32,119 nucleotides of DNA, from contig JAFECP010000020.1 in the NCBI GenBank assembly GCA_018242105.1, positions 78,110-110,228 on the forward strand. The letters run 5' to 3'. The notes under the pieces are model-generated. The model had not been told where the DNA came from. It searched no databases and was given only the letters and a program-made list of their open reading frames with translations. This DNA comes from Pseudomonadota bacterium (GTDB lineage: Bacteria; Pseudomonadota; Alphaproteobacteria; Micropepsales; Micropepsaceae). A program made the position numbers and the translations under genes. Below are positions 9,188 through 18,324 of this stretch, piece by piece (the stretch's first letter is position 1; the number at the start of each line of letters is the position of its first letter).

Positions 9188-10102
9188 TCAGAAATGCGCG
9201 CGTGCGGGTTGATGGCTGGCGTCATTTATCGCCTGATAGGCGCCTGCGGCAACGGCAAGGAATCCGCTGGCGTGAAATCGAAGCAGGGCTCCACGCAGGC
9301 TTTCCTCAAAACGCCCCGTCATCTGATCCGGATCGCGCTGGAGCAGTTTCTGTTTTTCTGCGTCCCGCAGCAGGCGAAACACATGCGAGCGGGAAACGCC
9401 AAACTTGCGCGCAAGCGGAGCCACGGCCATGCGGACCGGGCCCTTTGGCGGATAGGTGTCATCGCTGCTGCCGGAAAGTGCGATTTCGTGCAGGATCGCG
9501 ATGCCGACATCGCGGGTTGCGAACAGGTGCAGCAAATCGGGCTCGGCCTTTTTCAGGATACGTGAAAGGCCGCGGCCGCCATTCAGCGCGAAGAAGCGGA
9601 ATACCTCTGGATCCTTCAACGCTTCAGCAGCGGCCAGCGCCTCCGGCTCTATGATTCCGAAGGCGAGCAGTTCATTGCCTAGCAATTCGAGGAACGCCTT
9701 TTTCATGAGAGGGCTGGGGATATAGCGCCGCACACGCTTATCCGTGACATTGGTGTCGCGCGTGACAAAGCCCATTACGCGCAGCCGCAGGAGGATGGCG
9801 GCCGCATAGCCTGGGCTGGCAAGACCGAGCTCGACGCATACGTCGCGAATGGTTTTCAGGGACAACTCGCCGCGCGCATCGAGATATAGCACGAACACGC
9901 CATACATGACCCGGCGGATGTCTTTGATGGTTCGCGATATCAGCGGATTGCCGGTATGGCGGGCAACGGCCACGCGCGCGGATTGGCGGGCGGCTTCGAT
10001 AAACTTCGGGTGATTGGCAAGCCGCGCGTAGGCGGCGGGTTCTATGCCGTCCCTGTTCAGAACGGCGCTCGCCCAAAATGCGAGTCCAGGTGAATCCGAC
10101 AC
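9188..10102 (-). CDS. Transcriptional regulator with two helix-turn-helix regions (MarR-like winged helix plus C-terminal HTH)
   Basis: A 304-residue protein with no signal peptide or membrane segment. Residues about 66-135 resemble a winged helix-turn-helix (SLKTIRDVCVELGLASPGYA, then a wing with RDTNVTDKRVRRY). Residues about 226-256 form a second HTH (APLARKFGVSRSHVFRLLRD). The start is GTG, directly after an in-frame TAA at 10103-10105, so no longer form is possible. No Shine-Dalgarno is visible; TATATATAA lies immediately upstream, so a leaderless transcript is conceivable. The gene stands alone, with 282 bp to the GH1 gene of the next operon, and nothing shows its target. It could be a local regulator of that operon, but this is only proximity. 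The family name is tentative; the DNA-binding call is firmer. Confidence 0.7.
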   Translation of the reverse strand: MSDSPGLAFWASAVLNRDGIEPAAYARLANHPKFIEAARQSARVAVARHTGNPLISRTIKDIRRVMYGVFVLYLDARGELSLKTIRDVCVELGLASPGYAAAILLRLRVMGFVTRDTNVTDKRVRRYIPSPLMKKAFLELLGNELLAFGIIEPEALAAAEALKDPEVFRFFALNGGRGLSRILKKAEPDLLHLFATRDVGIAILHEIALSGSSDDTYPPKGPVRMAVAPLARKFGVSRSHVFRLLRDAEKQKLLQRDPDQMTGRFEESLRGALLRFHASGFLAVAAGAYQAINDASHQPARAHF

Positions 10103-10384
10103 TTATATATAGGGCCCCGAATCCCTTGATTGCCTATCGGCGTGCACGTTCATCATAATCGCGGTTTTCGGCGCGGAAAACTAGGCGTGCCATTTTTGAA
10201 ATTCAATGGTTCCAATGCCATGGCGGCGCAGCCGCCGAAATGGAGAAAAGCAGATTCTTCTCATATTTTATCGCGTGGCACCTATCCGGCAAACAAGCCT
10301 CGTCGATGCAACGCCACCAGCGGTGGGCCTGGAAATTTGGCGAGGAAAATACCTGGATGGACCGATTTAACGGGCAGCAATGTT
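10103..10384. other. Intergenic spacer without a recognisable gene
   Basis: These 282 bp lie between the GTG start of the HTH regulator and the stop of the GH1 gene, both on the - strand. Open frames here lack a ribosome binding site and resemble no protein I know. A weak 5-bp inverted repeat (CCACC/GGTGG) near 10312-10327 has no T-tract, so I do not call a terminator. The regulator's promoter must lie here, close to 10103-10145. Confidence 0.5.
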
Positions 10385-11692
10385 TCAAATGACATTCGCG
10401 CGCGCGATTGCGCCGAGATGAAGTGCGCTGGGCTTCAGCGTGCGCCTGAAGCTTTCAAGATCGACGCCCACCAGGCCGAAATGCTTTGAATAGCCCGACG
10501 TCCATTCGAAATTGTCGAGCAACGACCAATAGAGATAGCTGTGCACCGGAATGGCGTCGTCCAGGCAGGTGCGCAAACTCGCCAGCGCTTCGTCGATGAA
10601 CTGGATGCGCTGGGCGTCATTGTCCGTCGCGATTCCATTTTCCGTGACATAGATCGGCTTGCCGATGGCCCGGTGCGCCCAGCGGATCACGCCTGCAACA
10701 GCCTGCGGATAGTATTCGTATCCCGCGTCTGTGATGACGGCGCCTTTCGGCGGCATGACGATCCCTTTGTCATCGACCAGGAACCGGGTATAGGGCTGCA
10801 CGCCGACGAAATCGGCATGCGTGCGCGCGACCTCCACCCAGTCGCCGTAAAGCCGCCTGGTATATTCGTCCGCAAGAGAATTTGGGCCGACCGGCTGGAT
10901 GTCCTGCGTCGTGAGCGAAATACCGACAAGAAGCTCCGGCCGCACCGCTTTGATTGCGATATAGGCTTTGCGATGCGCATCCTGCATTAGCGGCGTCGAT
11001 ACTGCCGGATCTGCGTAGGCCATGGTGGAGAAATTCGGTGAATTCGTTGCCTGCGCCGCCGCGGCGATGGCCGCTTTCACCGCGGGAATATATTGGGCAA
11101 CACCGGGCATGATCTGCACCAGCAGTTGGATGTTCGCTTCGTTGAAGGGCGTCGCCATGTGCATCAGGCCGCCCAGATGCTTCACCGCCTTTCCACAGAA
11201 CGCTGCGAATATCTCCGGCGAATCCGGTACCGTGAATCCGCCACGCTCGGCAAACCACAGCGGCACGGTGAAATGGTTGAGCGACACCATGGGTTTGAGC
11301 CCATGTGCGCGGCATGTCTCCAGAACTTTCGCGTAATGATCGAGTTCGGCGTTGGAATAATGGCCCTGGTTGGGTTCGATCCGCGACCACTCGATGCCCA
11401 TGCGGTAACAGTTGAAGCCCAGCTTTGCCGCGATCGCGATGTCATCGGCATAGCGATGATAGCTGTCACAGGAATCTCCAGACCGGTCCTTGTAGAGCGA
11501 CGGCTTCATGTTCTCCATCAACCACGCATCGGCATTGGTGTTGTTGCCTTCGCTTTGATAGGCGGAGATCGCCGTGCCCCAGAGGAAATCTTTGGGCAGC
11601 GCCCGGCGCGGCTGCGGCGTTGCGACTTTCACCTGTGTTGCGCCAATGGCTGCGGTGGCGCCTGCAATCACTTCGCGACGGGAAACGGTCAT
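10385..11692 (-). CDS. GH1 family beta-glycosidase, Tat-exported
   Basis: A 435-residue glycoside hydrolase family 1 enzyme, retaining mechanism, probably acting on beta-glucosides or related sugars in the periplasm. Start chosen at ATG 11692, preceded by AGAGAG; from there the N-terminus is SRREVIAGATAAIGATQ, a twin-arginine signal. A longer in-frame reading exists but would bury the signal. Family motifs are clear: DFLWGTAISAYQSEG (35-49), NHFTVPLWF (139-147), the acid/base Glu185 in TPFNEAN, the nucleophile Glu351 in YVTENGIA, and the C-terminal WSLLDNFEW. Both catalytic glutamates are present, so it should be active. The usual NEP after the acid/base is NEA, a mild deviation. It is the last gene of the operon, 14 bp after the SMP-30 gene. 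The exact sugar and aglycone are unknown. Confidence 0.92.
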   Translation of the reverse strand: MTVSRREVIAGATAAIGATQVKVATPQPRRALPKDFLWGTAISAYQSEGNNTNADAWLMENMKPSLYKDRSGDSCDSYHRYADDIAIAAKLGFNCYRMGIEWSRIEPNQGHYSNAELDHYAKVLETCRAHGLKPMVSLNHFTVPLWFAERGGFTVPDSPEIFAAFCGKAVKHLGGLMHMATPFNEANIQLLVQIMPGVAQYIPAVKAAIAAAAQATNSPNFSTMAYADPAVSTPLMQDAHRKAYIAIKAVRPELLVGISLTTQDIQPVGPNSLADEYTRRLYGDWVEVARTHADFVGVQPYTRFLVDDKGIVMPPKGAVITDAGYEYYPQAVAGVIRWAHRAIGKPIYVTENGIATDNDAQRIQFIDEALASLRTCLDDAIPVHSYLYWSLLDNFEWTSGYSKHFGLVGVDLESFRRTLKPSALHLGAIARANVI

Positions 11693-11706
11693 GGGACGCT
11701 CTCTTG

Positions 11707-12717
11707 TTACCAGTGAATCATGGGAAGCCCGGAAACCGGGCTGATGAAGCAGGGAAGGCTGGTGGCTTTCAGTGTGCCGAGATAAACGGTGCGCAGATCC
11801 ACGCCGCCAAAGGTCACGCTGGTGAGCCACGGCGCGATTTTCCCGCCGGTGGCCGCCATCGTGTCGGCACTAACAAGCTTGCCGCTGTCGAATTCAGCGT
11901 CGAGCCGTAGAGCGGCTTCGCGATCGCCATCTTCAAACAGGGACAACAGCTCGCCTTCGGGGGTGATCGCCACCAGCCGGTCGGCGAAGATCATGGTTGC
12001 CCAAAGATTGCCGTAAGCGTCGAAGGCAATACCGTCGATAAACCCGGATCCGAGAGAACTCGGCCCGTAGATTTCGCGATCGCGCAGCGACCCATCCGGC
12101 ATCACGCGAAGGCGCGTTATCCGCCGCGCGCAGGTTTCGGCTACATAGAGCCATTCCTCTTTCGCATCGAACCGTATCTCGTTGGTGAAATGAAAACCGT
12201 CGGCGACGATGCGGGCGCCGTGGCTATCGATCAACACGATATAGCCGTCGGCCAGATCATTGCGGATCGCATCGGCCCACGGATTGATTTTCGTGGAGAT
12301 AGTGATCCAGAGGCGATCCTTGCTGTCGCGCAGAACGAAGTTCACTTTGCCCAACGGCTTTCCATCGATGCTATCGGCAAGGACATGGCTTTTGCCGTCG
12401 CGCGTCATCAAATCCAGCGTGTCCGTGCCGAAATTCGCGATCAGCAAGTCGCCGTTGCGCGCGAAGGCGAGACCGTTCGGTAGCGTGCCTTCGAACAGGC
12501 TGGGCGCGTCTCCCGGCTTTGCACCTTTGTCCTGTAACGGTGTGACGAGGTTCTGGCTGCCGTTGGGCCGGATGTGCATGACGCCGCCACGCGCGTCCGC
12601 CACCCACAGAGAATCGTCGCGTTCCGCGAGGATGCATTCGGGGCGCGAGAGATCATAGCCGACATGGCGGATGGCTGCCGGGTTGAGTTGCCAGCCTTTG
12701 AGCGGATTGGGGCCCAT
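11707..12717 (-). CDS. SMP-30/gluconolactonase/LRE-like sugar lactonase
   Basis: A 336-residue six-bladed propeller of the SMP-30 family, which hydrolyse sugar lactones with a divalent metal. Probable metal ligands by family position are Glu27 (RPECIL), Asn179 (FTNEIRFD) and Asp228 (GFIDGIAFD); an LPNGLAF segment lies at 79-85. No signal peptide is seen, so it is likely cytoplasmic. Start chosen at ATG 12717: it follows the esterase TGA (12721-12719) by one base, with AAGGCGA inside the esterase end as ribosome binding site. This implies translational coupling. The upstream extension of the frame is Arg-rich, overlaps the esterase and is rejected. In this operon it may open a lactone produced from an oxidised sugar; substrate uncertain. 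Confidence 0.82.
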   Translation of the reverse strand: MGPNPLKGWQLNPAAIRHVGYDLSRPECILAERDDSLWVADARGGVMHIRPNGSQNLVTPLQDKGAKPGDAPSLFEGTLPNGLAFARNGDLLIANFGTDTLDLMTRDGKSHVLADSIDGKPLGKVNFVLRDSKDRLWITISTKINPWADAIRNDLADGYIVLIDSHGARIVADGFHFTNEIRFDAKEEWLYVAETCARRITRLRVMPDGSLRDREIYGPSSLGSGFIDGIAFDAYGNLWATMIFADRLVAITPEGELLSLFEDGDREAALRLDAEFDSGKLVSADTMAATGGKIAPWLTSVTFGGVDLRTVYLGTLKATSLPCFISPVSGLPMIHW

Positions 12718-12718
12718 C

Positions 12719-14350
12719 TCAGTGGCAGTTCGCCTTGGGCGGCAGCGGCGGAGAGGCGAGGCCGACGTTCCAGTTCCACGCGATGCTGCCCGTGGCATGA
12801 CGGCGGCACATCACCTCTTCGTGCAAGCGGTACATACCCGGCATCAGATGATGCGCCGGATGCGGCGTATCGGTGAAATGCATATAGCCGGCGGTGGAAT
12901 CGTAGGCGGGCCACGCCGGTTCGTTCGTTGCATGTGGGTCTCCCGTGCGGGTGAAGCTCGTCCAATAGTCCAGCATCGCCTCGGACAGCTTCGCTTCCTC
13001 TGGCGTCGCAGGGATTTTCGGCCACAGTTTCGGCGTGCGGTCCATGGTGCCGAACATGAAGGGCAATTCGCTGCCGTGGAAGGCGTGAAGCCCGGCATTG
13101 TCCTCAGCCGGATAGCCATGATCGAAGAGATAGAGGAAGGAGGGCTGGCTCAGCGCCGTCTGCTTGCGGACAAGCCGTTCGGCCGTCCAGCCATAGAGCG
13201 CATCGCGCGTCGTCGCCCAGATGCTCTCCTGCATATCGCTGCTGGGATAAAGTTTCAGGAATGCGCCGGCGAGATCGCCATAGCGATCGCGGATCGACTT
13301 CTCGTATGCGGCGGCACTGGCGGCTGGCGGTGGCGCAAGGATACGCAGCGAGCGGATTTCGCCGGCGTTGAAGCCAGCCAGAATCGGCACATGCGCTTGT
13401 TCACCTCTGTCGAACACATCGACGAGCTGTCGAGGCAATACATGCCCATCAACCGCCCCGAACGGTGCAAACCGAGCCGCCGCGGCCGCTGCGGTGAGGG
13501 CCGCCGGATCCATCGCGCGCAAGGCCGCGATGTCGGGCGCATGCAGCGCCGCTGCTAGCGCTTTGCCGCTGTCCTCCGCCGATGAAGCGCCATATTTCGC
13601 GTCCTTCAAATCCGGCGTGGAAACCATGTAGGCGCTTTGGGCGATGGCTTTGGCGAAGAGGCCGCGTGCTGGCGGCGAGGCCATGAGATACATCACGCTC
13701 AGGCCACCGGCAGATTCTCCGGCTATCGTGACATTTGCAGGATCGCCACCGAATGCCGCGATGTTATCCTTCACCCAACGCAATGCCCGAATCTGATCGA
13801 GCAGACCGTAATTGCCCGAGATGTGGAGCGGGTTTTCTGCGCTGAGTCCGGGATGCGCCAGCCAGCCCAATACGCCGAGACGATAATTGACCGTCACGAC
13901 GACAATTCCGCGCTTCGCCATCTGCGTGCCGTCATAGATCGGATCCGCATTCGATCCACCCCATAGCGCGCCGCCATAAATCCAGAAGAATACCGGCGCG
14001 TTATGCGCGTTCGCCGGCGCCCAGATGTTCAGCGAAAGGCAATCTTCGCTCATGGGGATGGGATCGCCGCTGTAAATGTTGGCGATCTTGCTTTCGGGCT
14101 GGAAACATTCCGGTCCGAAGGCCGTGCCGTTCTTCACGCCTTGCCAGCGGGACATCGGAACGGGCGCCTTCCAGCGCAAGGCGCCGACGGGCGGCAGAGC
14201 ATAGGGAATGTCTTTGAAGACGTTCAATGGGCCTTCCGTTTGGCCCTTCAGGATACCGGCTGGCGCATTCACAATCGGTGCATTGCCGGCATAGGAGGGC
14301 ACAGCGAGCGCCAGCGCGGCTGCCACGCAGATCAGGAGAAGGCGAAACAT
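12719..14350 (-). CDS. Type B carboxylesterase, secreted
   Basis: A 543-residue alpha/beta hydrolase of the carboxylesterase type B family. The N-terminus MFRLLLICVAAALALAVPSY is a Sec signal peptide, placing it in the periplasm. Motifs: SEDCLSLNIWAP (101-112), oxyanion-hole region GGALWGG (126-132), NYRLGVLGWLAHP (155-167), nucleophile Ser213 in AGESAGG, probable acid Glu331 in GFNAGEIR, and His425 in AFHGSELPF. The triad is complete. Start chosen at ATG 14350, which overlaps the stop of the MFS gene as TGATG, so the two are translationally coupled. The much longer open frame reaching 14794 is antisense-like sequence of the MFS gene in another frame and carries no signal peptide. By context it may remove an acyl or aromatic ester from a glycoside; substrate not visible. 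Confidence 0.9.
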   Translation of the reverse strand: MFRLLLICVAAALALAVPSYAGNAPIVNAPAGILKGQTEGPLNVFKDIPYALPPVGALRWKAPVPMSRWQGVKNGTAFGPECFQPESKIANIYSGDPIPMSEDCLSLNIWAPANAHNAPVFFWIYGGALWGGSNADPIYDGTQMAKRGIVVVTVNYRLGVLGWLAHPGLSAENPLHISGNYGLLDQIRALRWVKDNIAAFGGDPANVTIAGESAGGLSVMYLMASPPARGLFAKAIAQSAYMVSTPDLKDAKYGASSAEDSGKALAAALHAPDIAALRAMDPAALTAAAAAARFAPFGAVDGHVLPRQLVDVFDRGEQAHVPILAGFNAGEIRSLRILAPPPAASAAAYEKSIRDRYGDLAGAFLKLYPSSDMQESIWATTRDALYGWTAERLVRKQTALSQPSFLYLFDHGYPAEDNAGLHAFHGSELPFMFGTMDRTPKLWPKIPATPEEAKLSEAMLDYWTSFTRTGDPHATNEPAWPAYDSTAGYMHFTDTPHPAHHLMPGMYRLHEEVMCRRHATGSIAWNWNVGLASPPLPPKANCH

Positions 14351-15684
14351 CACACCGATACTCCGTTGATGAGAGATTCTTTTCGCAATACCCGCGCCAG
14401 CCAGACGAACAGTGCGATCGCCAGAACATAGAAGGGCACGAGCATGTAGAACGCGATCTGCAGCGAGTTGTGCGGATGGCTGGCGTGGAAGAAGTCGCTG
14501 ATCTCGCCCACAAAGGTCGGACCAATGCCCATGCCGGTGAAATTCATCACCAGCAACAACAGAGCGCCAGACGTGACGCGCTGGTCGGGCCGCACTTCTT
14601 CCTGCACGAGAGTTACTGACGACGAGAGATAGAAATAGTTGAGGAAATACGGGCCGATCAGGAAGATGAGCGATAGCTGCCAGGTCGGCGCCCAGATAAA
14701 GGCAATGAAGAGGGGGAGCGCCAGCGCAAGCGAGATCGCCGGGAGAATGGCATAGGCTGCTTTCGAGCGGCGGGCGAAGCGATCGATGGCCCATCCAGAA
14801 ACGTAGATGCCCGCACTCATGCCAATGGCGACCACAAGCGCAGACCAGACTGCGACTTCGCTGAGGGTCATTCCTTTCTCGCGCATGAGCAGAAGCGTCG
14901 TGAAATTTCCCGAACCGTAAGTGACGATCTGCGTGATGCCGCTGGCGACGGCGGCCAGCGCCAGCGACGGCCGTGAAAAGAACATTTTTATCGTCTGAAA
15001 GAAGCCGGATGCGGCCATCTCGACGTTTGCGTTGGCCGGCGGGGCGTCAAGACCGCCCCGTTCCGGTTCGCGAACGATCGTGCGGATCAGAATTGCCGCC
15101 ACCACGCCGATTGCGCCAAGAACGATGAAGGCCTGCCGCCAGCTATAAGCGGCGGCGATGGAGGCGCCGAAGGCGATGCCCAGCGCAGCACCGATCGGCG
15201 GACCCAGATTGTAAATGCTCAGCGCGGTGCCGCGCCGGCCTGGCGGGAAGTAATCGGTGATGATCGCGTAAGAGGGCGGGACGCCGCCCGCTTCGCCAAA
15301 GCCAACGGTCATGCGCGCAATCGCGAGCTGCAGGAAGTTTGCAGCCATCCCGCAGGCCATCGTAGCGCCGCTCCAGATCGCGCAGGCGACGGTCAGCACC
15401 CATACGCGGTTCGTCTTGTCTGCGACCCAGCCGACGGGAATAGCGATGAAGCAATAGAAGAGCGCGAAGAGCAGGCCTCCCAACAGTCCGAGCTGACCGT
15501 CGGTAATGTGCAGGCTGTCCTGGATAGGTTTTGCAAGAATCGAGATCAGCGAGCGATCCAGAAAATTCAGGACGTAAACGAAGCACAAGGTGAGAAGCAC
15601 CGCCTTGGCGCGTGCGCGGGAGGATGCGAGCGCAGGCGCGCTCGCGCCGTCGGTCGGCGTTGAGATGACGGATGTCGCCTTCAC
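14350..15684 (-). CDS. MFS transporter, spinster-like
   Basis: A 444-residue major facilitator with about twelve hydrophobic segments. Motifs: NFLDRSLISIL in helix 1 (Asp43-Arg44), the loop 2-3 signature VGWVADKTNR (84-93), and the GEAGGVPPSYAIITDYFPPG region typical of spinster-type MFS proteins common in sphingomonads and caulobacters. Start chosen at GTG 15684 (VKATSVIS), which has a strong AAGGGGA ribosome binding site six bases upstream. The longer ATG reading up to 15834 would run across the divergent promoter palindrome. First gene of the MFS-esterase-lactonase-GH1 operon, divergent from a TonB receptor. It likely imports the product released in the periplasm, a sugar, aryl acid or small glycoside; direction and substrate are inferred. 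Confidence 0.87.
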   Translation of the reverse strand: MKATSVISTPTDGASAPALASSRARAKAVLLTLCFVYVLNFLDRSLISILAKPIQDSLHITDGQLGLLGGLLFALFYCFIAIPVGWVADKTNRVWVLTVACAIWSGATMACGMAANFLQLAIARMTVGFGEAGGVPPSYAIITDYFPPGRRGTALSIYNLGPPIGAALGIAFGASIAAAYSWRQAFIVLGAIGVVAAILIRTIVREPERGGLDAPPANANVEMAASGFFQTIKMFFSRPSLALAAVASGITQIVTYGSGNFTTLLLMREKGMTLSEVAVWSALVVAIGMSAGIYVSGWAIDRFARRSKAAYAILPAISLALALPLFIAFIWAPTWQLSLIFLIGPYFLNYFYLSSSVTLVQEEVRPDQRVTSGALLLLVMNFTGMGIGPTFVGEISDFFHASHPHNSLQIAFYMLVPFYVLAIALFVWLARVLRKESLINGVSV

Positions 15685-15754
15685 CGGTATTCCCCTTCGA
15701 AATCTTTTTATCGTTGTTTTTCTGCACCATGCCGCCGGGCAGGAGCGTTCGTCA

Positions 15755-15780
15755 ATATTCACTAATAGAATAGTGAATAT
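15755..15780. promoter_or_regulatory. Perfect palindrome, putative operator 1 (MFS side)
   Basis: ATATTCACTA and TAGTGAATAT form a perfect 10-bp inverted repeat around a 6-bp spacer, 26 bp in all. On the - strand its end runs directly into TTGACG (15755-15750), a -35-like box facing the MFS operon. It lies in the divergent spacer and shares half-site and total length with the second palindrome at 15827-15852. Confidence 0.65.
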
Positions 15781-15826
15781 CTTCGCTTTTCCTGCGGTGA
15801 GATTGTGCTGTGTGCATCTGCGAAAG

Positions 15827-15852
15827 ATATTCATCCTCGTGTGAATGAATAT
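15827..15852. promoter_or_regulatory. Second palindrome, putative operator 2 (TonB receptor side)
   Basis: ATATTCAT and ATGAATAT form an 8-bp inverted repeat around a 10-bp spacer, 26 bp in all as in operator 1, with centres 72 bp apart. On the + strand its end runs directly into TTGACG (15852-15857), mirroring operator 1. The -10 regions downstream of both boxes are poor, which would suit an activator, but a repressor fits too. The binding protein is unknown. Confidence 0.6.
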
Positions 15853-15936
15853 TGACGGCCACCCGGTTTCCTGCCAGCTTTCGTGAACGCGCCGCAGAGT
15901 GCGGGGACCGCCTGCGGGCGAACGGGGGAGAGATAT

Positions 15937-18312
15937 ATGAAGCTCAAGCTAGGCTTGTCGGCGTCCGTTCTGGCGCTTGTGTGCTGCGGGGGCGCGCATG
16001 CGCAGACGTCCGCCAATTCAGGGTCATCCGCCAGCGCATCAAGCGGCGGCATCGAGGAAGTGGTAGTGACGGCTGAACGCCGCTCCGAGAATCTGATGAC
16101 GACGCCGATAACGGCAAGCGTTCTGACCGGGGCCGATTTGCAGAACCGGGACGTGGTGAACGTCAACGACCTTCAGTTCCTTGCGCCCAATCTGACGGTT
16201 AATGATCTGGGCCAAGGTGTCGACTTCGACATCCGCGGTATCGGCAAGGGCGAGCACAACAGCCAGACGCCGATCGGCGTGGTCCTCTACCGCGATGGCG
16301 CCTCCACCTTTCCGGGATATCTGACCGCGGAACCCTTCTATGATATCAAGGGCGTCGAGGTGTATCGCGGGCCGCAAGGCACCTTCGTGGGCCAAAACGC
16401 GACGGGCGGCGCAGTTTTCGTAACGACGAACGACCCGGTGATCGGCGGCGGTTACGATGGCTATGTCCAGGCACAATACGGAAACTATAACGACGCGCAG
16501 TTCCAGGGTGCGGTCGATATTCCGATCTCCGACACGCTAGCGGTCCGCGTCTCGGGCTTCGGCGAGAGAGAGGACAGCTTCTATTCCATAATCGACCGCA
16601 ATCCGGTCGATGCTTGTCCCAACAACAGATATGACGGCTGCAAGCCGGGCTATAAAAATAATGGTTTGCGGGAAGCGGCCGGACGCTTGAGCGTCCTCTG
16701 GCACCCGACGAACGCCCTCACGGTATCGCTTAAATACGACGCGCTTTATCAGGATTTCGGCGCTGCTCCCGCCGTTCCTTACTCGCAATTGCTGCCGGTC
16801 GGCGCTCCTGTGGCACCTTACGGTGTCCCCAATGACTACCATGACAGCAACCTCTTCCACATCCGTGCGGATGCGCCGGAGGGCCGTATGGACCGGATGC
16901 AGCGTACGATCCTGAAGCTCGACTATTTGTTTGGGAACGGCATCAAATTCCAGTCCATCTCGGATTACAACGTCGGTAATACCCGTTGGCGCACCGATCT
17001 CGATCTCACGGATGGGAAAAATCCGGGCGATTTTCCGTATTTCGGACCGGGTACAAACGGGAACTGGCTGTTCTTCGATAACGTTGGCGAGAAAGTCTAT
17101 TCGCAGGAATTCAACATTGTCTCGCCGGACAACCAGCGGATTACCTGGGTGTTCGGCCTATACGGCCAGGAAAACGATTATACTTGGAACAAGCCGTACC
17201 AGTTCTACATCACCGTTGGGCCACGTTTCCCCGATCCTACACCCAACCCGGCCAATCTTTTCCAGTATGGGTCCTATACGTTCCAGGGAAAGACGACCAA
17301 CCGGGATCTCGCGGCCTTCGGTCAGGTCGAGGCCAAGCTCAGCGACGACGTATCGGTCTCGCTCGGCGGACGCTGGACGACGACCCGCTCGAAGAACGAC
17401 GCCATTTTCTGGAATTATGGCGGAACGCCGTTTGGCACACCGGCTATCGACAACAACTCACAGTCGTCATCTCATCTCACTTACAAGGCGGCGATCGATT
17501 GGAAAGTCAACGAAGGTGATTACCTTTATGGCTTCGTGGCGACCGGCTACACGGGCGGCGGTCTGAACGCCGCGCCCGATGCCTTTACCCCGCAGCAGTT
17601 CGGCCCAGTGACAGACACTGATTATGAACTCGGCTGGAAGAGGTCATCCTGGTTTGATGGGCACATGCGCACGCAGGTGAACGCCTTCTATACGGAGTAC
17701 AACGATTTTCAGGTCACGCTGCCTGATCCGGCCGCTCCGCTCAGGACTTATGAAGTCAATCTTCCCGAAGTGACCAAAAACTATGGCGTCGAAGCCGAAA
17801 CACAGGCGTCGTTTGGAGCGTTTTCCTTCACAGGCAGCGTCGGCCTGCTCAAGACCAAGATCGGCAATTTCTGGGGGATCGATCCGGCATACAACCGGCT
17901 CGCCGCTCTTTTCCCGGGTACATGTAATCCAACGACGGGGCCGACGGGTGGCGCCCAGCCTTACTGCATCAATGTGAAGGGTAATCCGATCACCTACGCA
18001 CCCAGCTTTACCTACAATTTGAGCGCGCAATATGTGTTCAATCTCGGTGAGGGAAATACGCTAACCCCGCGCGTGAACTTTGCACATGTGTCGTCGCAAT
18101 GGGCGTCCATATTCGACAACTCCGCTGTGGGCTACCATCTCGGTGTGCGCAATCTGCTCGGTGCGCAGCTCGAGTGGGGTACCGGAACCTGGCTTGTGTC
18201 GCTCTATGGCGACAACCTGCTCAACAAGCAGTATGTCGCGTCCAACAATTCCGGCGGTCTCTATGCTGGTCCGCCGCGTCAATACGGAATACGCCTGACA
18301 AAGGTTTTCTAG
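15937..18312 (+). CDS. TonB-dependent outer-membrane receptor
   Basis: A 791-residue receptor. Signal peptide 1-22 (cleavage near GGAHA/Q), a Ser/Ala-rich stretch, then the TonB-box region GIEEVVVTAERR (38-49), a plug domain (about 50-165, with VEVYRGPQGTFVGQNATGG) and a 22-strand-type barrel ending in YGIRLTKVF with C-terminal Phe. The repeated DTDYELGWK and YGVEAETQ segments are typical barrel strands. Start chosen at ATG 15937, preceded by GGGGGAGAG; an ATG 54 bp upstream would bury the signal peptide. It imports a scarce or bulky ligand using TonB energy. There is no FecA-type N-terminal signalling domain, so it should not run its own sigma/anti-sigma cascade. Divergence from the esterase-glycosidase operon suggests a glycoside or ester ligand rather than iron; this is inference. 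Confidence 0.92.
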   Translation: MKLKLGLSASVLALVCCGGAHAQTSANSGSSASASSGGIEEVVVTAERRSENLMTTPITASVLTGADLQNRDVVNVNDLQFLAPNLTVNDLGQGVDFDIRGIGKGEHNSQTPIGVVLYRDGASTFPGYLTAEPFYDIKGVEVYRGPQGTFVGQNATGGAVFVTTNDPVIGGGYDGYVQAQYGNYNDAQFQGAVDIPISDTLAVRVSGFGEREDSFYSIIDRNPVDACPNNRYDGCKPGYKNNGLREAAGRLSVLWHPTNALTVSLKYDALYQDFGAAPAVPYSQLLPVGAPVAPYGVPNDYHDSNLFHIRADAPEGRMDRMQRTILKLDYLFGNGIKFQSISDYNVGNTRWRTDLDLTDGKNPGDFPYFGPGTNGNWLFFDNVGEKVYSQEFNIVSPDNQRITWVFGLYGQENDYTWNKPYQFYITVGPRFPDPTPNPANLFQYGSYTFQGKTTNRDLAAFGQVEAKLSDDVSVSLGGRWTTTRSKNDAIFWNYGGTPFGTPAIDNNSQSSSHLTYKAAIDWKVNEGDYLYGFVATGYTGGGLNAAPDAFTPQQFGPVTDTDYELGWKRSSWFDGHMRTQVNAFYTEYNDFQVTLPDPAAPLRTYEVNLPEVTKNYGVEAETQASFGAFSFTGSVGLLKTKIGNFWGIDPAYNRLAALFPGTCNPTTGPTGGAQPYCINVKGNPITYAPSFTYNLSAQYVFNLGEGNTLTPRVNFAHVSSQWASIFDNSAVGYHLGVRNLLGAQLEWGTGTWLVSLYGDNLLNKQYVASNNSGGLYAGPPRQYGIRLTKVF

Positions 18313-18324
18313 CTTGAGCCCCCT

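Noticed and set aside
9040-9654. + strand open frames opposite the HTH regulator (8945-9565, 9040-9654)
   Set aside because: They overlap the - strand regulator, which has real HTH motifs; the + products show no domain beyond the short response-regulator remnant.
14351-14794. N-terminal extension of the carboxylesterase frame
   Set aside because: It lies wholly within the MFS gene in another frame; the signal peptide and the TGATG coupling point to the start at 14350.
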